Shown: in pieces, positions 34,040 to 42,919 of the stretch | Numbering within the stretch: position 1 is the first letter of the stretch | Layout: the number at the start of each line of letters is the position of its first letter | Origin: JAHDDW01 sp964648795 | Lineage (GTDB): Bacteria; Actinomycetota; Acidimicrobiia; Acidimicrobiales; SZUA-35 | Reading direction: 5' to 3' | DNA: 64,000 nt | NCBI GenBank assembly: GCA_964648795.1 | Contig: CAZYMB010000001.1 | Location: forward strand, 143,996-207,995 | The notes under the pieces: generated by a model | What the model was told of the DNA's origin: nothing | What the model saw: the letters and a program-made list of their open reading frames with translations, nothing else | Databases searched by the model: none | Made by a program: the position numbers and the translations under genes

Positions 34040-34798
34040 CTAACTAAGTAGTGGTAATTTCGTGAGACAAATATTTACTTCGCCACTATTTCCCACTGTT
34101 TTAAGGGTTTCGCCATGCTCCCGGTCGATTGAGACATAACCAAGGCCAATATGGGAGCCGATTGTTGGGCCGTATGTGGCACTGGTGATTGCGCCCATGA
34201 AAGTTCCGTCCTCGTCCACTAGCTCGGACTTTTCGCGTAGTGGCTTCTCATCTTGGGACACTAGGCCAACAAGTCGAGTTTGGCTGTGTTCGATAGTGGG
34301 CACAAGCTCGGAGTCATCCGTATTACTGAATTCGTATCCTTGTAGAGGTAGTCCTGCCTCAATTCTCAAAGAGTTGTATGCCGCTAGGCCAGCCGGGTGG
34401 ACTGAGTCGTTACTACACAACTTTTCACAGAATGTATCCACTGTCGCAGCGGGAATGTGTAGTTCGAATCCAACTTCGCCAAGGTCAGAGTTTGGAGACA
34501 ACCATATTGTGCCCCATGGAGTTTGTTGAGGGTGAGTGAGAGAGACTGTTAGGTCTAGGTCCGCAAGGGCATTCTCTGATAAGGGCCCATGAATTGCAAT
34601 AGTTGTTAACTTTGTTTTTGAGCTTTCCCTAACGTGGGCTGGAACTGAGGCATAACCAAAGTCGAATAGGCTTGCATTGGTCCTGGTCCAACTATGCTCA
34701 CCAAGACATCCTTGGTACTGAATTGGTACCTCGACGTCGCGATAGGTGGTTAGCATCGCCAATCGTCGATCGTGAAATCTGCGCAATGGTGTACTCAT
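34040..34798 (-). CDS. shortened GcvT/YgfZ-like folate-binding protein
   Basis: The 252-aa protein is recognisable as a relative of the glycine cleavage T-protein: QGCLGEHSWTRTNASLFDFG at the N-terminus, IAIHGPLSENAL in the middle, and GLAAYNSLRIEAGLPLQGYE. Compared with a full GcvT of about 360 aa, it lacks about 85 residues after LFDFG, including the GGVIDD loop with the catalytic Asp, and about 35 residues before the C-terminal barrel. It is unlikely to act as a normal aminomethyltransferase. No other glycine cleavage genes are nearby. Confidence 0.72.
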   Translation of the reverse strand: MSTPLRRFHDRRLAMLTTYRDVEVPIQYQGCLGEHSWTRTNASLFDFGYASVPAHVRESSKTKLTTIAIHGPLSENALADLDLTVSLTHPQQTPWGTIWLSPNSDLGEVGFELHIPAATVDTFCEKLCSNDSVHPAGLAAYNSLRIEAGLPLQGYEFSNTDDSELVPTIEHSQTRLVGLVSQDEKPLREKSELVDEDGTFMGAITSATYGPTIGSHIGLGYVSIDREHGETLKTVGNSGEVNICLTKLPLLS

Positions 34799-34890
34799 GA
34801 GAACCCGCCTTCATCAATTGTATCTAGGGTCGGGATTATTTGTTCTTAGCCTGTCTTCAAGCAATTTAGAGCACCGCTATTGTATATGCA

Positions 34891-36423
34891 ATGTCTAATG
34901 CAGATAGTAAGTACCTTGCCGCTATTGATATAGGGACTAACTCTATTCATACCCGGATTGCCCATATAGAAAACGGCGCTCTTGTCGTTGATGATGACGC
35001 CAAGGAATCAACCCGGCTTGGCGAAGGCCTAGGCGATGACCGAAAGCTAGACGATGCGTCTATCGAGAGAGCAATTTCAGTATTGGAGCGTTCGGTCGGT
35101 TTGGCCAACAACTATGGTGCTGAAATAATAGCGGTAGCAACTAGTGCAGTAAGATCGGCAAAGAATCAATCCGACTTCGTCCAAAGAGCGTTCGATAGAA
35201 CCGGTGTACTGGTAAACACAATTGGAGGCAGCGAAGAAGGTCGCCTTATTCACTTGGGTGTCTCAAACGCTATTCAGATTGCCGACCGCCCGAGTCTTGT
35301 GTTTGATATTGGGGGAGGGTCTACTGAGATCATTCTGGATTCACCAGCTATAGCAGAGCCGCTAATTCGAAGCTTGAGACTGGGCTGTATTGGGCTAACT
35401 AAGACATTCTTCAAAGGTGGAATCGTCGAGCTGGACGATTTGCGTCGCGCTGAGTTGTATGTGCGAGGTGAGCTTAGCGAGTTGAGGCCAATGTTTCTCG
35501 AGGTTCGTCCGGAGCTGATAGTTGGTTCATCGGGTACCACGAGAGCTGTTCTAGAGGCATCAAACTTTCTGAAAAAGCACAACCCAAAGACGCTGCGTGG
35601 AGCCAGTTTCACAGCTGCAGAATTAGAAGATGTCTACTCGGCTGTACTTGAGACCTCAGTTGAGGAGCGACAAGCTGTACTCGGTTTGGATGAGAAACGC
35701 ACTGACATAATTGTTGGCGGCATATTGTTGCTTCGTTCCATTGTCAAAGCCTTTGGTCTAGAAGAAGTTGTTTATTCGGACTTTGCATTGCGTGAAGGGA
35801 TTTTATTCGACAAACTCCTTCCTCGTAACGAGGTATCAGACTTAAAGTTAGAAAGTGCTCGGACTTATGCTTGGAATACCAGCAAAGTTGGATTAGCCCA
35901 TGAGCTTAGAATCGCCGAGATAGCTAGTGAGATATTTGCTGGCACCAGCGAGGTTCATGGTTTTGGGGAATATGAGGCTGAATTGCTGGAGTTAGCGGCC
36001 TTACTTCATACTGTTGGTCAAACGGTGAGCTTCTCAGCGCGCCATAAGCACTCATACCATCTAGTTCGCCACACCGACCAACTGCATGGCTTCAATGACA
36101 ATGAGCGTGAGCTGGTCGCACAGATTGCCCGGTTCTACCGCAAGGCGCTTCCAACCCTTAGTGTTGACTATTTTGAGCGTCTCACTGAGCCTGATCAGAA
36201 CAGAGTGAGGGTTTTAGCCGGCATCCTAAGGTTAAGTGTCGGGCTTACCCGTGGCAGATCCGACAGTGTTAAACGAGTCTCTGCAGTATGCGAAGGCAAT
36301 GAGATTCACCTTAAGCTTGATTCTGGTAGCGATGACGTGGAGCTTGAAATCTATTCGGCATTGGAAGAGCGTGTGTTAATAGAAGAAGCTCTTGGCAAGA
36401 AGATACTAATTAGCCAGATCTGA
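34891..36423 (+). CDS. ppx: Ppx/GppA family exopolyphosphatase
   Basis: A 510-aa phosphatase of the actin-like ASKHA fold. The N-terminal AIDIGTNSIH (11-20) and the later VFDIGGGSTEIIL are the two phosphate-binding loops. The C-terminal third carries an HD-like helical domain (ELLELAALLHTVGQ ... HSYHLVRH). It degrades polyphosphate or pppGpp. Together with PPK2 at 10004 it implies polyphosphate turnover. It overlaps the alkyltransferase gene by 18 bp. Confidence 0.92.
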   Translation: MSNADSKYLAAIDIGTNSIHTRIAHIENGALVVDDDAKESTRLGEGLGDDRKLDDASIERAISVLERSVGLANNYGAEIIAVATSAVRSAKNQSDFVQRAFDRTGVLVNTIGGSEEGRLIHLGVSNAIQIADRPSLVFDIGGGSTEIILDSPAIAEPLIRSLRLGCIGLTKTFFKGGIVELDDLRRAELYVRGELSELRPMFLEVRPELIVGSSGTTRAVLEASNFLKKHNPKTLRGASFTAAELEDVYSAVLETSVEERQAVLGLDEKRTDIIVGGILLLRSIVKAFGLEEVVYSDFALREGILFDKLLPRNEVSDLKLESARTYAWNTSKVGLAHELRIAEIASEIFAGTSEVHGFGEYEAELLELAALLHTVGQTVSFSARHKHSYHLVRHTDQLHGFNDNERELVAQIARFYRKALPTLSVDYFERLTEPDQNRVRVLAGILRLSVGLTRGRSDSVKRVSAVCEGNEIHLKLDSGSDDVELEIYSALEERVLIEEALGKKILISQI

Positions 36424-36912
36424 TTCGAACTGGAGCAGCTCTGTCTTGAGTTCTGGTCCGTAGGCATACTTGCCAACTAGTCCATTCTTCTTTACGACTC
36501 GATGGCAGCCAATTATCAATATGTGATTATTTTTCTTGCAGGCTGATGCCAAACTGCGTACAGCGATAGGTCTTCGGACACCTTCGGCTAATTCGGTATA
36601 AGTAATGACATCGCCAAAGTCTAGTTCTGCTAGAAAGTTCCAGGCCTGAACTTGAAGGTCAGTTCCATTCTTGATTGCGGTCTTGGCAAACTTTTTAAAC
36701 TTTGAGTCTTTGCCTGCCTGAAACTGGTTAATGGCATCACCAAAGCTTGCGTTCTGTATATTTGTCGCGCCAGTTAGATCCAATTTCTTGGCTAAGTTGC
36801 GGCCGCTTTCAAAACCAGAAGCAACTAGACGGTCATCTTCGAAAAGCCCCGAAAACGGCTTTGAATCGGTGAATCCAGGTAGTTTCAGGGAGTGTTCTGA
36901 GAAGGTAATCAT
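36406..36912 (-). CDS. methylated-DNA--cysteine alkyltransferase-like protein
   Basis: The C-terminal 85 residues match the O6-alkylguanine repair fold: GTDLQVQAWNFLAELDFGD, YTELAEGVRRPIAVRS, and HRVV with the active-site Cys136. The canonical motif is P-C-H-R, but here it is G-C-H-R. It keeps the Cys, so it is not an alkyltransferase-like (PWHR) protein, yet the Pro to Gly change is unusual. The N-terminal domain is divergent. ATG at 36912 is chosen; an upstream TTG (36933) is possible. 168 aa. Confidence 0.82.
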   Translation of the reverse strand: MITFSEHSLKLPGFTDSKPFSGLFEDDRLVASGFESGRNLAKKLDLTGATNIQNASFGDAINQFQAGKDSKFKKFAKTAIKNGTDLQVQAWNFLAELDFGDVITYTELAEGVRRPIAVRSLASACKKNNHILIIGCHRVVKKNGLVGKYAYGPELKTELLQFESDLAN

Positions 36913-36953
36913 CAAACTCAGTTTAGCTATCAAGTTTCGACTAGGTTATAGAT

Positions 36954-37511
36954 ATGCGGTTTAATTGGCTTTTTGCAGCAATTGTTGCGATTTCGATAGC
37001 TGCGAGCGCTTGTGGTTCGCTCAACGCTGGAGCTCCAGAAGCTGACGAGAACCTCTCGGTCAGAGAAACAGCCCAACGACTTATCTCCAATGATGTTGCG
37101 GCATCGATTGGTCTTGGAACTCTAGATCCAGTTTGCGAGGAAGTCGCCCAGCCTTTTCATGGCCGTGAGTTCAGATGTTCGGCCACTTCCGATGATTCTA
37201 GAAACGTTTACTTTCTGGGAACAATTGAACAAGATGGACGAGTAGCTCTAGAGAGTTCGAACATTTTATTAGCCTCAGACATCCCTGAAATCGAGGCAGT
37301 GGCTATTGGATATGTTAATCAGCAACTTGGAACTGTCTACAGAGTTGAGAGTTTCAGCTGCGGTTCTGAATCAATAATCTTGAACCCTGAAAGAGTCTTC
37401 AGTTGTGCGTTTACCGAGCCATCAAGCGGCGACGTATTTGATGCCGAAGTTCGTCTAGAAGATCCGGCAACAAATTCTGTAACCGTAACGATTGCCTCTG
37501 AAGCTCGCTAA
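36954..37511 (+). CDS. lipoprotein, unknown function
   Basis: A signal peptide ends in ASAC (Cys20). The mature domain contains four Cys, placed as two pairs in similar local contexts (near CEEVAQPFHGREFRC and near FSCGSESIILNPERVFSC). These look like two tandem small repeats, each with a putative disulfide. No family recognised. 185 aa. It shares CTAA with the convergent RNB gene. Confidence 0.7.
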   Translation: MRFNWLFAAIVAISIAASACGSLNAGAPEADENLSVRETAQRLISNDVAASIGLGTLDPVCEEVAQPFHGREFRCSATSDDSRNVYFLGTIEQDGRVALESSNILLASDIPEIEAVAIGYVNQQLGTVYRVESFSCGSESIILNPERVFSCAFTEPSSGDVFDAEVRLEDPATNSVTVTIASEAR

Positions 37512-38935
37512 GACTTTACGAACGTTAGTTTGCGTTCTGAGCGCGAAGCTGCAACTAATTTGACTACGGTTGCGCTGCCTGGGGGAGTTTCCAGCTTTGG
37601 CATCTCTGAGATTATTGCCCCATCCTCAATCTGAACCACGGAGACTTCATCGCCGCCGATGAATCGTTCGTTAATAACCGTTGCCGAGAATTCTTCGCCG
37701 ATCTTGTCTTCGAGAACCATAACTTCTACAAAATTGGTCATTGCTCGGTCTAATGCTGAACCAGCACTCTTTGCCCTGTTCATAGCCTTCGGGATTGACT
37801 CGAGATCTTCAGTGATCCATTCGGGGAGTTCAGACTCAGAAAATATTGACAAGAGAATTTCGTTGTTGAACCTGTCCACCAGCCTGCGAAGTGGTGCGGT
37901 CACATGAGCATAAAGTGAAGCTATTGCGGAATGCTCGAGATATTTGTTTTGCGTCTCTTGTGCGGTCGCTAAATTTAGGTAGCTTGCGCCTCTGAAGGCA
38001 GCGGTTGCCTGATTCAGAAATGCGACTTCACTAACTGTCTCTGGATTTAGCGATCTGACGAAGTCCGCATAACTTGTGTCATCAGGCCAAGCCAGTTTGA
38101 GAGCTTCCGCAGTTTGTCTAAGTTCGCTGATGACATCGTCAGGCGCTGGGGGAAGTGTTCGCAGGATACCCATGTTGTTTTCATGCAGGGTTCTTCCGGC
38201 AACCATTCCCGTTAGCAGTGATATCTGAGCGTTATAGCCTTCAACAGGAAGTGGCGTCTCAAACTCTGTCCTATAGCCAGTGGCTGTTCGAGTCACTTCT
38301 TGAGACTTAAGGCGTATGCTCACGCCGCCTCGTAACTTCTCTTGAGTTTGCCTTAGCTCGCCAACTGTCTTTAGAAGCGCAAGGGTTCCGGGACCGCTAC
38401 CCGAGTCAATTAGTTCCTGAGCCACTTGGTATGAGTAAGTCTCAGAAACTTTTACGGTTGCTCTTGCTAGGTTCCAGTCAGCGGGTAGGCCATCCTTATC
38501 AAGCTCGATGGTCCAGAGAACACATGGCTTAGTAGTTCCCTCTAACAAGCTGGCTATGTCTTCTGAAATTTCGGGAGGGTGCAAGCCGTTGCGTTGATCG
38601 GGGCTGTAGAAGGTGACGCCTTGGGTTCTTGTATGTTTGTCAATCGCTCCGCCAGGAGAAACGAATTCGGCTACGTCTGCTATTGCATAGTAGAGGGTAA
38701 AGCCAGTGTCTGATGTTTCAATATAGAGGGCCTGGTCCAGATCAGTAGAGCCCTCTGGGTCAATTGTTATGAAATCAAGGTGGGTAAAGTTTGTACGTTC
38801 ATGGTTGGCTCTGTAGTTTTGCGTTAACTCGGCTTGAACCTCTGGCGACCATTCCTGGGGGACTTCGAATTCTGCCCTGATCTGGGCGAAGCCTTCACCG
38901 AAATCAGAGTTGGTAGTAAGGGTTGGTTGTTTCAT
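37508..38935 (-). CDS. RNB-domain ribonuclease
   Basis: RNase II/R-type 3'-5' exonuclease core. The motif IDPEGSTDLDQAL (58-70) contains the acidic residues that bind the catalytic metals. VTAPLRRLVDRFN near the C-terminus is also typical. At 475 aa it lacks the S1 and cold-shock domains of full RNase R, as in other actinobacterial short RNB proteins. The ATG at 38935 is chosen because the longer frame to 38983 would overlap mutM. Confidence 0.9.
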   Translation of the reverse strand: MKQPTLTTNSDFGEGFAQIRAEFEVPQEWSPEVQAELTQNYRANHERTNFTHLDFITIDPEGSTDLDQALYIETSDTGFTLYYAIADVAEFVSPGGAIDKHTRTQGVTFYSPDQRNGLHPPEISEDIASLLEGTTKPCVLWTIELDKDGLPADWNLARATVKVSETYSYQVAQELIDSGSGPGTLALLKTVGELRQTQEKLRGGVSIRLKSQEVTRTATGYRTEFETPLPVEGYNAQISLLTGMVAGRTLHENNMGILRTLPPAPDDVISELRQTAEALKLAWPDDTSYADFVRSLNPETVSEVAFLNQATAAFRGASYLNLATAQETQNKYLEHSAIASLYAHVTAPLRRLVDRFNNEILLSIFSESELPEWITEDLESIPKAMNRAKSAGSALDRAMTNFVEVMVLEDKIGEEFSATVINERFIGGDEVSVVQIEDGAIISEMPKLETPPGSATVVKLVAASRSERKLTFVKS

Positions 38936-38958
38936 AACTAAGGTCGATAGTAGTCGAT

Positions 38959-39783
38959 CTAAGTTTGGCAGGACCGACACCAAGTAGTTGTTCTTGCATC
39001 AATCTGCTTGGAGTAGAGTTCGGTTCCACAGCGTGAACAGTCTTCGCCTGAGCGGCCATAGACCTCGAGCTGCCGCTGGTTAGTCCCCTCGTTACCAAAA
39101 GCGTCTTTATAATCACGCAGGGTTGTGCCACCATTGTCCAAGCCGTTCTGTAGTACAACTTGGATGGCTTCTCTTAGCCTTTCAGCCCGTTTGAGGCTAA
39201 GAGTGGTACTAGTCGGAGAAATTCGAGCGAGCCAGAGTGCTTCGTCAGCATAGATATTTCCTACACCAGCGACTGGTCTTTGGCTGAGTAGTTGCGTTTT
39301 AATGGTACGAGATGACTTAGCTACACTATCTGCCAAGTATTTTGCGGTGAATGCCTCGCTCATTGGCTCGGGGCCCATCTTGTGTAGCGTCGGTATCTTG
39401 GAGTAATCTCCAGCGTCGACGACTCGGAGTCGGCCAAACCGTCTTACATCGTAGAAGTGAAAGTAGCGAGAACTTTTATTCCGTGGCTTCTTTATCTCTA
39501 GCCAAGCTCGCAGGTAGGGACTCTGGTCAGAATCGGTATCTAGCTGCGGATCAATAGTTATTCGCCCTGTCATCCCTAGATGAACTATGAATTCTCTGTC
39601 ATCATCGGTTTCGCAGATTAAGAACTTTCCACGGCGAGTTACCTTGGTTAGCTTTGCGCCAACTAGTTCTAGCGCCGGAGTAAATTTGTGATGTTCGAAT
39701 GCTCCAGCGTCTTGGACAGTGCTCCCTATAAGTGGAGCCTCTATTTGGTTTCTAACCGTTTCGACTTCAGGGAGCTCTGGCAC
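38959..39783 (-). CDS. mutM: formamidopyrimidine-DNA glycosylase
   Basis: Base-excision repair enzyme for oxidised purines. It starts with GTG encoding PELPEVETV, whose N-terminal Pro2 and Glu3 are catalytic. The C-terminus is a zinc finger (CSRCG ... CRSCQ). Length 274 aa. It overlaps argS by one base (TAGTG) and is followed by the RNB gene, so the three form an operon. Confidence 0.96.
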   Translation of the reverse strand: MPELPEVETVRNQIEAPLIGSTVQDAGAFEHHKFTPALELVGAKLTKVTRRGKFLICETDDDREFIVHLGMTGRITIDPQLDTDSDQSPYLRAWLEIKKPRNKSSRYFHFYDVRRFGRLRVVDAGDYSKIPTLHKMGPEPMSEAFTAKYLADSVAKSSRTIKTQLLSQRPVAGVGNIYADEALWLARISPTSTTLSLKRAERLREAIQVVLQNGLDNGGTTLRDYKDAFGNEGTNQRQLEVYGRSGEDCSRCGTELYSKQIDARTTTWCRSCQT

Positions 39784-41564
39784 TACATTCGTTCCGGAAC
39801 CGGGATCAAGAGAAGCTCACATACTTTGCTAAGTAGCTCGTTCGTGAGTTTGACGAGTGCCAGCCATGACCCACGTATAGTTTCATCGGTTTGAGAAACG
39901 ATGTGGCAACAGTCATAGAAAGTATTGAAGCTACTGGCAAGCTCATAGGCGTATTCGGCCAACTGATTCGGAGCGTACTGTTCACGCGTACGGTCAATAA
40001 CCTCTGGGAACTTGAGAAGCTGCAGTGCTAGAGCTGCTTCTGACTCATGAGCCCACGGTGCGAAGTCTCCTGGTGCTAGACCTTGCTCTTTGGCTTTGCG
40101 TAAATTAGAAGCTGTGCGAACGGCGACGTACTGCAGGTAAGGACCAGTTTGGCCCTTTAGCTGTGTAAAGCGTTCCAGGTCAAAATTGTAGTTAGTCATG
40201 CGATGGTTATGTAGCTCGCCGTATGTAAGAGCGGCTAAACCTACCTTGTGGGCGATTTCAGCTCGTTCTGACTGCTCGTACTCAGTGGCTAGTGAATTGT
40301 CATCAAGCTGCTTAAGAGCGAGTTTGCTCGCATCAGAGATTAGGTCTTCAAGTCTAGGAAGGTTGCCATCACGGGTCTTCAATGGCTTTCCGTCTGGTCC
40401 ATTTACAGTTCCATTGGGGGCATGAATTAGTTCGACATCTTCTCCAGCTATCTTTGCGAGACGAGAAGTCCTGAAGACTTGTTCGAAGTGTAGTGCTTGG
40501 CGGTTGTCAACGATGTAGACGATCTTGTTCATCTTTAGATCGTCAACTCGTTCTTCAATAGTGGCTACATCCGTAGTTGCGTAGGTGAGTCCGCCACGAG
40601 AGTTCAGGAGCATCAGTGGAGGTATTTCAGCTGTATCTTCTTCAGTCACTACATCGACGATTACGGCGCCTTCGCTTTCTTTAGATACTCCGGCTGCTGC
40701 GATTCGTTCGATCATTGCTGGAGTGCGATCACTGACGGTTGCTTCGCCGAGCCAAAGGTCGAATCCAACGCCCAGACGACTGTAGTTCTTCTCTAATTCA
40801 GCTATAGATACATCTCGGAAGTGTTGCCACAAAGCCCTGTATCCAGAGCGTCCATCTTGGAGTTCTTTAGTAGCAGCCTGAGCTCTGGCTGCGAAGTCTT
40901 CATCATCCTTGCAGCGCTGCGAAGCTTGCGGATAGAGGACTTCAAGGTCAGCAATTGTTACCGGAGACTCGTTTGGGTATTCGCCAGCGAATTCTGAATC
41001 GAAATATGGTAGCTCTGGGTTTGAGTCTTCGATTGCCGCAATGAGTTGTCCCATTGGTAGCCCCCAGTCACCTAGATGAACATCACTTGTGGTGTTAACT
41101 CCAGCGAAAGAATAAATTCGTTTGAGGCTCTCGCCAATTATGGCTGTGCGTAGATGTCCAACATGAAGGCTTTTGGCTACGTTTGGTCCGCCAAAGTCGA
41201 GAAGAACTTTCTTAGCAGCGTCTGCGCTGTCATTGAGTCCAAAGTCTTTTGATGCTGCTGTCTTAGTAAGTTGGTCTGCGAGATAACTAGGTTGGACGTC
41301 GATGTTTATAAATCCAGGACCCGCAATGGAGAGTTCCGCAATTGTTGAGCTTAGAGCCTCATTGTTATTAATTGAGTCGACAATGCCCTGTGCTAATTCT
41401 CGAGGGTTCTTCCCAGCTGACTTAGCTGCAGGCATAGCTCCATTGCACTGAAACTGGCAGAGATCTGGACGTTGAGAATAGGTGACCTGAGCATGGCTGC
41501 GGTCAGCGCCGAGGCTTTCAAAAACCGATCCGAATATTTCTGAGAGCTCACTTATTACTGACAT
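39783..41564 (-). CDS. argS: arginyl-tRNA synthetase
   Basis: Class I aminoacyl-tRNA synthetase, 593 aa. The HIGH signature is AKSLHVGHLRT, and the KMSKS-equivalent region GKPLKTRDGN is present. An N-terminal Arg-tRNA-synthetase-specific domain and a C-terminal anticodon-binding DALR domain (AEYAYELASSFNTFYDCC) flank the core. It begins an operon with mutM and the RNB gene. Confidence 0.97.
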   Translation of the reverse strand: MSVISELSEIFGSVFESLGADRSHAQVTYSQRPDLCQFQCNGAMPAAKSAGKNPRELAQGIVDSINNNEALSSTIAELSIAGPGFINIDVQPSYLADQLTKTAASKDFGLNDSADAAKKVLLDFGGPNVAKSLHVGHLRTAIIGESLKRIYSFAGVNTTSDVHLGDWGLPMGQLIAAIEDSNPELPYFDSEFAGEYPNESPVTIADLEVLYPQASQRCKDDEDFAARAQAATKELQDGRSGYRALWQHFRDVSIAELEKNYSRLGVGFDLWLGEATVSDRTPAMIERIAAAGVSKESEGAVIVDVVTEEDTAEIPPLMLLNSRGGLTYATTDVATIEERVDDLKMNKIVYIVDNRQALHFEQVFRTSRLAKIAGEDVELIHAPNGTVNGPDGKPLKTRDGNLPRLEDLISDASKLALKQLDDNSLATEYEQSERAEIAHKVGLAALTYGELHNHRMTNYNFDLERFTQLKGQTGPYLQYVAVRTASNLRKAKEQGLAPGDFAPWAHESEAALALQLLKFPEVIDRTREQYAPNQLAEYAYELASSFNTFYDCCHIVSQTDETIRGSWLALVKLTNELLSKVCELLLIPVPERM

Positions 41565-41598
41565 TTAACTAGCTTATCGGGCGAGCTTTAGTCTTAGG

Positions 41599-42840
41599 TT
41601 AAGTTACAAGTCCTTGAACACAGAGTTTCGCTGCGGCTTCGCCAGACTCGAGCGCTCCGTTAATCGAGGCATCGGCCAGATGGTCGCCGGCGAGGATGAT
41701 GTCACCGGAGACTCTCTTTGCCAGCTTGCGTTCAGCAGAAACCTGTATTTTGGGTTGAGCTTTCGGTATCTGCTGTACTTCGAGAGTTCGCCAACCATTT
41801 ACCTGGTCTCCGAACCAACCGTTGAGGGCCTGTCTCATATCGTCTTCAGTCGTATTGATACCAGTAGTTGTAGCCACCATCGTAGCTTTGCCAGCTGGAG
41901 CGTAAGCAGGGCTGACATTACTTATGACAGCAAAGTTGTTTACCGGCGAGTTAACTCCCAGGTGAATATTCGTATCTTTGGTTGGGACTTTATCGGCCCC
42001 GAACCAAATACTCACACACGATTTCCACCCCTGATGTATGGACTCAGCACTCGAGGAATGGACCGGGTTTAGGATCTTGCACAAACGGTGTGCGATGTCA
42101 CGGTCAGTGGCGACGATCACGCCATCGAAGTGTTCGCTGTGATCGCCAATCTTTATGCATTGGTTAGAGACTTCGGTTACCGTGTGGTTCAACAGAATTG
42201 AGCCTTTGAGCTTTTGCGAAAGCTGCAATGGTATTTGAGCCATACCTTTCGATGGAACTACTGCATTAGAACTAGCTAGCATTTTGAATACAAACTGCAA
42301 GGTGTTGGCCGAACCACTCAACTGCGGATCAAGCGTGATTCCGCTGAATAGTGGTCTCCAGAAATTCTCGATAAATTTGGGCGAGAATCCGTACACGTCG
42401 AGAAAGTCTAGGGCGGTGATGTCTGGGCGTTCCCATAGTTCAGACACTGACAGTTTCTTAAGGTCTTTCCTTAGTTTCAGCAAGGTGAGCTTGTCACTCA
42501 AAGTTCCGACTTTAGATAGAGAGGTTCGTAGTGTTGAAGCAGGGGACCTCAGTGGATCTCCTATTTTGAAGGTATTGCCGAAATTGTGGATTGTTGAACC
42601 CGGAGAAAACGACTTTAAGTCAAGACTTGGATAGTCCAGAAGACGTTGGCCTGCCGGATAGCCATCAATATATATCTGAAATCCCGCATCGATGATGTGT
42701 CCGTCGATGGTGAAGCTTCTAACTCTGCCACCTGGAGTGTCGCTTGCTTCGTAGATTGTGACACTGTGTCCGAGCTCTTTGAGGGTAATGCCCGCAGCTA
42801 GGCCCGCTAGCCCAGCGCCAACTATTCCGATACTCGCCAC
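41599..42840 (-). CDS. FAD-dependent amine oxidase-like protein
   Basis: An FAD-binding oxidoreductase related to phytoene desaturases and protoporphyrinogen oxidases. The N-terminal Rossmann motif is GIVGAGLAGLAAGITLKELG (5-24), followed by YEASDTPGGRVRSF. The C-terminal IILAGDHLADASINGALESGEAAA fits the second FAD region. 413 aa. No carotenoid genes are adjacent, so the substrate is open. Confidence 0.88.
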   Translation of the reverse strand: MASIGIVGAGLAGLAAGITLKELGHSVTIYEASDTPGGRVRSFTIDGHIIDAGFQIYIDGYPAGQRLLDYPSLDLKSFSPGSTIHNFGNTFKIGDPLRSPASTLRTSLSKVGTLSDKLTLLKLRKDLKKLSVSELWERPDITALDFLDVYGFSPKFIENFWRPLFSGITLDPQLSGSANTLQFVFKMLASSNAVVPSKGMAQIPLQLSQKLKGSILLNHTVTEVSNQCIKIGDHSEHFDGVIVATDRDIAHRLCKILNPVHSSSAESIHQGWKSCVSIWFGADKVPTKDTNIHLGVNSPVNNFAVISNVSPAYAPAGKATMVATTTGINTTEDDMRQALNGWFGDQVNGWRTLEVQQIPKAQPKIQVSAERKLAKRVSGDIILAGDHLADASINGALESGEAAAKLCVQGLVT

Positions 42841-42919
42841 TTCAGTCTCCTCTACAGTAAGAGTCTAAAGGTTTCTGACAATAACCTACAGAGCATATGG
42901 GATGATAGATTGATTCTTT

